From positions 6,815 to 70,814 of the forward strand of contig DASYQD010000110.1 in NCBI GenBank assembly GCA_036005845.1: DNA of 64,000 nucleotides, in the 5' to 3' direction. How positions within the stretch are numbered: position 1 is the stretch's first letter; every line of letters begins with the position of its first letter. The DNA comes from DASYQD01 sp036005845. GTDB lineage: Bacteria; Acidobacteriota; Thermoanaerobaculia; Multivoradales; JAIOJS01. The notes under the pieces are model-generated. The model saw only the letters and a list, made by a program, of their open reading frames with translations. It ran no database searches and was not told the DNA's origin. Positions 61,011 to 64,000 of this stretch are shown in pieces. A program made the position numbers and the translations under genes.

Positions 61011-62911
61011 AACGCCGAGGCGGTCGGCGTCGCGATGCCGCGGTCGATCATGGCGTCGACGCCGGTCATGATGTCCTTGTAGTCGTCTTCGCCCCAGCGG
61101 TCGACGATCATGCGTTGGCCGGCCTCGCCGTAGCCGGCACCGCCGCGCGGCATCGGGAACAGGACCGCGTAGCCGGCGCCGGCGAATGCCTCCGTGGGGA
61201 ACGGGTCGACTTGCCCGACGGTGTGCATGAACTGCGGAAAGAGGCCATGGGTGACGCCGCCGCCGGGGCCGCCGTGGACGTAGACGAGCATCGGCAGGCG
61301 CTCGCCAGGCTTCCAGCCCGGCGGCGTCAGCAGCAGGCCCCAGATCTCCATGCCGTCAAAGGAGCGCCAGCTCACCGGCTCGAGCTTGCCGAGGGCGAGC
61401 TCGCGGAGCTGCGGATTCACTTCGGTGAGTCGCGTCGCTTTGCGCGTCGCCGTGTCCATGACGAAGACGTCGCCCATGGTGCGGCCTTCGACCGAGCGAT
61501 ACGCGAGGCGCTTGCCGTCGCGGCTCATGCTGAGCGCGTAGTTGACGGTGACGCCGGTGGTGATCTGCTCGGGCGAGCCGCCGTCGATGGGCACGCGCAC
61601 GATCGGTTGCTCGAACATCTGGCGGCCCTGGCCGAAGGTGCCGTCGTTGGCTTGCAGGTAGATGGCGCGGTTGTCGCTCGCCCACGCCCACTCGTTCACC
61701 CAGGCGTCGCCGAGCGGCAGGATGCGCGGCTCGCCTCCGCCGATCGGCACGACTGCGAGGCTGCGCGTCGCCATGATGTCGAAGCGGCCGTTGCTGGTGA
61801 TGAAGGCGACCCAGCGGCCGTCGGGCGAGACGTCGACGCGGTTGTTGAGGCCGGCGCGGTCGACGATCGCGCGCGGCTCGCCGCCCGCCGCCGCGACGGC
61901 GTAGATGCGGGTCTCGTACTGCGCCGAGAAGCCGCTGCGCGGCGCCGCCGAGTAGACGAGGTCGCGGCCGTCGGGCGTCCACGAGAAGCTGTCGACGTAG
62001 TGCGCCGGCGGCGTCAGCGTTCGCGGCTCGCCGCCACCGAGCGCCCGCACGACGAGGCGAGTCGACGGATCGGGCGCGCCCACGTGATTGACGAGGGCGC
62101 GGCGTTTCGCCTCCTCGGGCGGCAGCGGGTCGCGCGTCAGGTACGCGAGGTTCTTGCCGTCGCTCGACCAAGCGAAGGCGGAGATCCCTTCGGGCGCCTC
62201 AGTAAGTTGGCGCGCGGCGCTGCCGTCGAGTGGCACCGCGAACGCCTGCGGCCGCTCGGCGGCGATCGCCAGTAAACCGACCGCAGTGCCGTCCGGTGAC
62301 CAGCGCAGGCGCGGCGCCGGCAGCGGCGTGTTCAGGATGCGCACCGACTCGCCGAGCCGCCGCGGCTGGCCGCCGTTCGACGAGACGACGTAGAGCGCCA
62401 CCTGGTGTTCGTTCTTCTCGAGCGACGGCGTCGACACCGTGTAGGCGACCAGCGCGCCGTCGGGCGAGATCTCGACGTCGTTGATCGTGCGCAGCGCCAT
62501 CTCGTCGTCGAGGGTGAAGCGGCGCAGCTCGGCCGCCCGCGCCGCGCCCGTGGCAGCAGCCAATCCGGCGCCCGCGACCAGTACGAGCCCCGCCCCGCGC
62601 CACCACGCGTCGAAGCTCGCCTTCGGATCCGCGCTGAGCCGCCGATTCAGCCAGAGGTAGAACGGAATGCTGAACCCCAGCCCGCCAGCGAGCGACAGCA
62701 CGACGAACCAGGGCCAGCGCACGCGTCCCGGCGGCCGCACGGCGAATAGCCACGCGAGCAACACCATCGCCAGCACGCAGTCGACGATGAAGGCGACCGC
62801 GAGCTCGTCGGAGAGCACGTCGCCTACCGACGTATAGCCGATAAGCAGCCAATGGATGAAGAAGCCGTTCGGCACCAGGAAGCCGAACGCCGCTGCGACC
62901 AGTAGCCACAT
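60983..62911 (-). CDS. S9 peptidase N-terminal part with DUF2834-like membrane domain (frameshifted)
   Basis: 642 aa. Residues ~1-120 form four TM helices resembling DUF2834 (FGFLVPNGFFIHWLL, VLAMVLLAWLFAV). A propeller of TolB/S9-type blades follows (ISPDGALVAYTV, RWSPDGTAVGLL, AWSSDGKNLAYLT, DVSPDGRWVAFI), then the start of the hydrolase domain (MLVYVHGGPGGG). It ends in a false stop after MTGVDAMIDRGIA, where the expected ADADRLGVMGASYGG would continue after restoring one base. Fusion of DUF2834 with an S9 peptidase is unusual. ATG 62911 has GGAG upstream. Confidence 0.78.
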   Translation of the reverse strand: MWLLVAAAFGFLVPNGFFIHWLLIGYTSVGDVLSDELAVAFIVDCVLAMVLLAWLFAVRPPGRVRWPWFVVLSLAGGLGFSIPFYLWLNRRLSADPKASFDAWWRGAGLVLVAGAGLAAATGAARAAELRRFTLDDEMALRTINDVEISPDGALVAYTVSTPSLEKNEHQVALYVVSSNGGQPRRLGESVRILNTPLPAPRLRWSPDGTAVGLLAIAAERPQAFAVPLDGSAARQLTEAPEGISAFAWSSDGKNLAYLTRDPLPPEEAKRRALVNHVGAPDPSTRLVVRALGGGEPRTLTPPAHYVDSFSWTPDGRDLVYSAAPRSGFSAQYETRIYAVAAAGGEPRAIVDRAGLNNRVDVSPDGRWVAFITSNGRFDIMATRSLAVVPIGGGEPRILPLGDAWVNEWAWASDNRAIYLQANDGTFGQGRQMFEQPIVRVPIDGGSPEQITTGVTVNYALSMSRDGKRLAYRSVEGRTMGDVFVMDTATRKATRLTEVNPQLRELALGKLEPVSWRSFDGMEIWGLLLTPPGWKPGERLPMLVYVHGGPGGGVTHGLFPQFMHTVGQVDPFPTEAFAGAGYAVLFPMPRGGAGYGEAGQRMIVDRWGEDDYKDIMTGVDAMIDRGIATPTASALWAPPTAAT

Positions 62912-62962
62912 GCTGAGCGCTCCAGGGGTTGGCGGCAAGCCTAACAGGGTCGCGACGTGATG

Positions 62963-63003
62963 CATCGAGATCGCCACGGGCGCTGCGCGCCCTCGCGATG
63001 ACG
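62963..63003. repeat. dispersed palindromic repeat (copy 2)
   Basis: Inverted copy of 36386-36426, matching 39 of 41 positions (the two differences are adjacent, in the loop). It lies in the gap between the S9 gene and the divergent DUF5916 gene. Confidence 0.85.
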
Positions 63004-63068
63004 TAGGGGCCGCACGTCCCGCCGTGCCGCGGTATGAAACCTCGGGGCGCCTCATCCGTTCCTCTTCC

Positions 63069-64000
63069 GTGACACATCACAAGACGCCACCCGTTCGCCT
63101 GGTCTCCGGCCGCAGCCTCTCCTTGGGGCTGGGTATTGCCGTTGCCCTCCTCACCATGGTCATTCCCCCTGGCTCGGCCGTGGCTCAGGACGCCGCGCCT
63201 GCCCCGACCCCCGCGCCGGCCGCGGCGCCGCCCATTCCGCCATCTCTCCCCGTGCCTCGCCTCACCGGCGAGATCACGCTCGACGGCGATCTCTCCGAGC
63301 CAGCCTGGCAGTCGGCCGCCGTCGTCGACCAGTTCTTCGAGACCTCTCCGGCCGACAACACCGAGCCGCCGGTGAAGACGGTCGCCTACCTCACCTACGA
63401 CGACCGCTACTTCTACATCGGCATCCACGCCTACGACCCGCACCCCGAAGCGATCCGCGCGCCGTATGTCGAGCGCGACGCGGTGATCGGCACGGACGAC
63501 AACGTCGCCGTGTTCCTCGACACCCGCAACGACCGCCGCTCGGCGCTCGAGCTGCGCGTCAACGCGCGCGGCATCCAGGGCGACGCCATCTACGACGACG
63601 GCACCGGCAACGAGGATTTCTCGCCCGACACGTTCTACGACACCGCCGCCAAGATCACCGCCGACGGCTGGACGGCCGAGTACCGCATTCCCTTCTCGTC
63701 GCTGCGCTATCCGAAGCTGGACGAGGTGCACTGGGGCATCCTGATCTGGCGCAACTATCCGCGCGACCAGCGCTACGCGTTCCACAGCAGCCCGATCCCC
63801 CGGGGCAGCAACTGCTGGGTCTGCCAGTCGCGCGAGCTGACGGGCCTGACCGGCCTGCCCGGCGGCGGCCACCTGGTGGTGGCGCCCTATGTCACGGGCC
63901 AGCGCCTCGGCGAGCCCGCGAACGGGCTGGGCTCACCGATCCGGGACCAGGACGCGGAGGCCGACGGCGGCCTGGACGTCAAGTGGACGCCGACCGCGAG
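63069..64000 (+). CDS. DUF5916/CBM9-like outer-membrane-associated protein (partial)
   Basis: Runs off the window end; ~310 codons are visible. A signal peptide (LGIAVALLTMVIPPGSAVA) and a Pro/Ala-rich spacer precede a carbohydrate-binding family 9-like domain at ~60-230 (GEITLDGDLSEPAWQSA, then YLTYDDRYFYIGIHAYDP). The domain order matches DUF5916 proteins, in which a beta-barrel follows the CBM9-like part. GTG 63069 is the only start found that keeps the signal peptide. It is divergent from the S9 gene. Confidence 0.82.
   Translation, partial: MTHHKTPPVRLVSGRSLSLGLGIAVALLTMVIPPGSAVAQDAAPAPTPAPAAAPPIPPSLPVPRLTGEITLDGDLSEPAWQSAAVVDQFFETSPADNTEPPVKTVAYLTYDDRYFYIGIHAYDPHPEAIRAPYVERDAVIGTDDNVAVFLDTRNDRRSALELRVNARGIQGDAIYDDGTGNEDFSPDTFYDTAAKITADGWTAEYRIPFSSLRYPKLDEVHWGILIWRNYPRDQRYAFHSSPIPRGSNCWVCQSRELTGLTGLPGGGHLVVAPYVTGQRLGEPANGLGSPIRDQDAEADGGLDVKWTPTA

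Overview
The window is 64 kb of GC-rich DNA whose gene content points to an Acidobacteriota genome, probably near Thermoanaerobaculia or Vicinamibacteria. The markers are a TonB-dependent receptor with an N-terminal carboxypeptidase-regulatory-like domain, a PadR regulator overlapping a duplicated-FtsX orphan permease (ADOP), an ECF sigma factor next to a TPR Ser/Thr kinase, and a DUF5916/CBM9-type outer-membrane protein. Placement is by family content only. I saw no rRNA, tRNA or CRISPR array. The long ORFs antisense to real genes are GC-rich shadows.

Layout. 0.2-8.3 kb: TonB receptor with a terminator, then on the minus strand PadR, ADOP permease and a sulfatase-fold/TPR lipoprotein. 8.4-17.6 kb: a five-gene type I restriction-modification operon, hsdM, hsdS, a DUF4062-GHKL-winged-helix protein, hsdR and a YgjP-type metalloprotease, with every junction a 4-nt stop/start overlap. 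17.7-21.4 kb: amino-acid permease, serine beta-lactamase-fold lipoprotein and Tat-exported LD-carboxypeptidase, a likely cell-wall-peptide or amino-acid group. 21.4-29.9 kb: a 136-bp cruciform, five-haem cytochrome, glutaredoxin-like protein, GCS2-CBS fusion, RHH/PIN toxin-antitoxin pair, DUF1569 protein, diaminopropionate ammonia-lyase and class C beta-lactamase-like hydrolase. 30-38.6 kb: Lon, a secreted propeller-like protein with a cut-short PKD domain, a DsbD-N/4-TM protein with its redoxin, an O-methyltransferase and secreted proteins. 38.7-44 kb: a long inverted-repeat element, ECF sigma/anti-sigma pair, uridine kinase, DinB protein, HAD hydrolase and MutM. 43.5-48.6 kb: second ECF sigma, TPR kinase and FG-GAP protein. 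48.7-57.7 kb: housekeeping genes (holA, DksA/TraR protein, rlmH, def, hydrolase, ileS, phosphohexomutase). 58.2-60.6 kb: a lower-GC accessory patch with an unrecognised membrane protein. 60-64 kb: an S9 peptidase split by a frameshift, and the start of a DUF5916 protein.

Regulation. Start sites fall into two classes. About fifteen genes have a TANNNT-like -10 hexamer only 6-13 nt before the start codon and no Shine-Dalgarno, as expected for leaderless transcripts. Others have a clear GGAGG-type site. The leaderless signal helped choose several starts. Three palindromic intergenic elements are present, one of them a dispersed repeat with a second copy 26 kb away.

Best candidates for something under-described are the DUF4062-GHKL-wHTH protein embedded in the hsd operon, the low-GC membrane/GAF-like protein with its overlapping small ORF, and the window-wide leaderless promoter signal.
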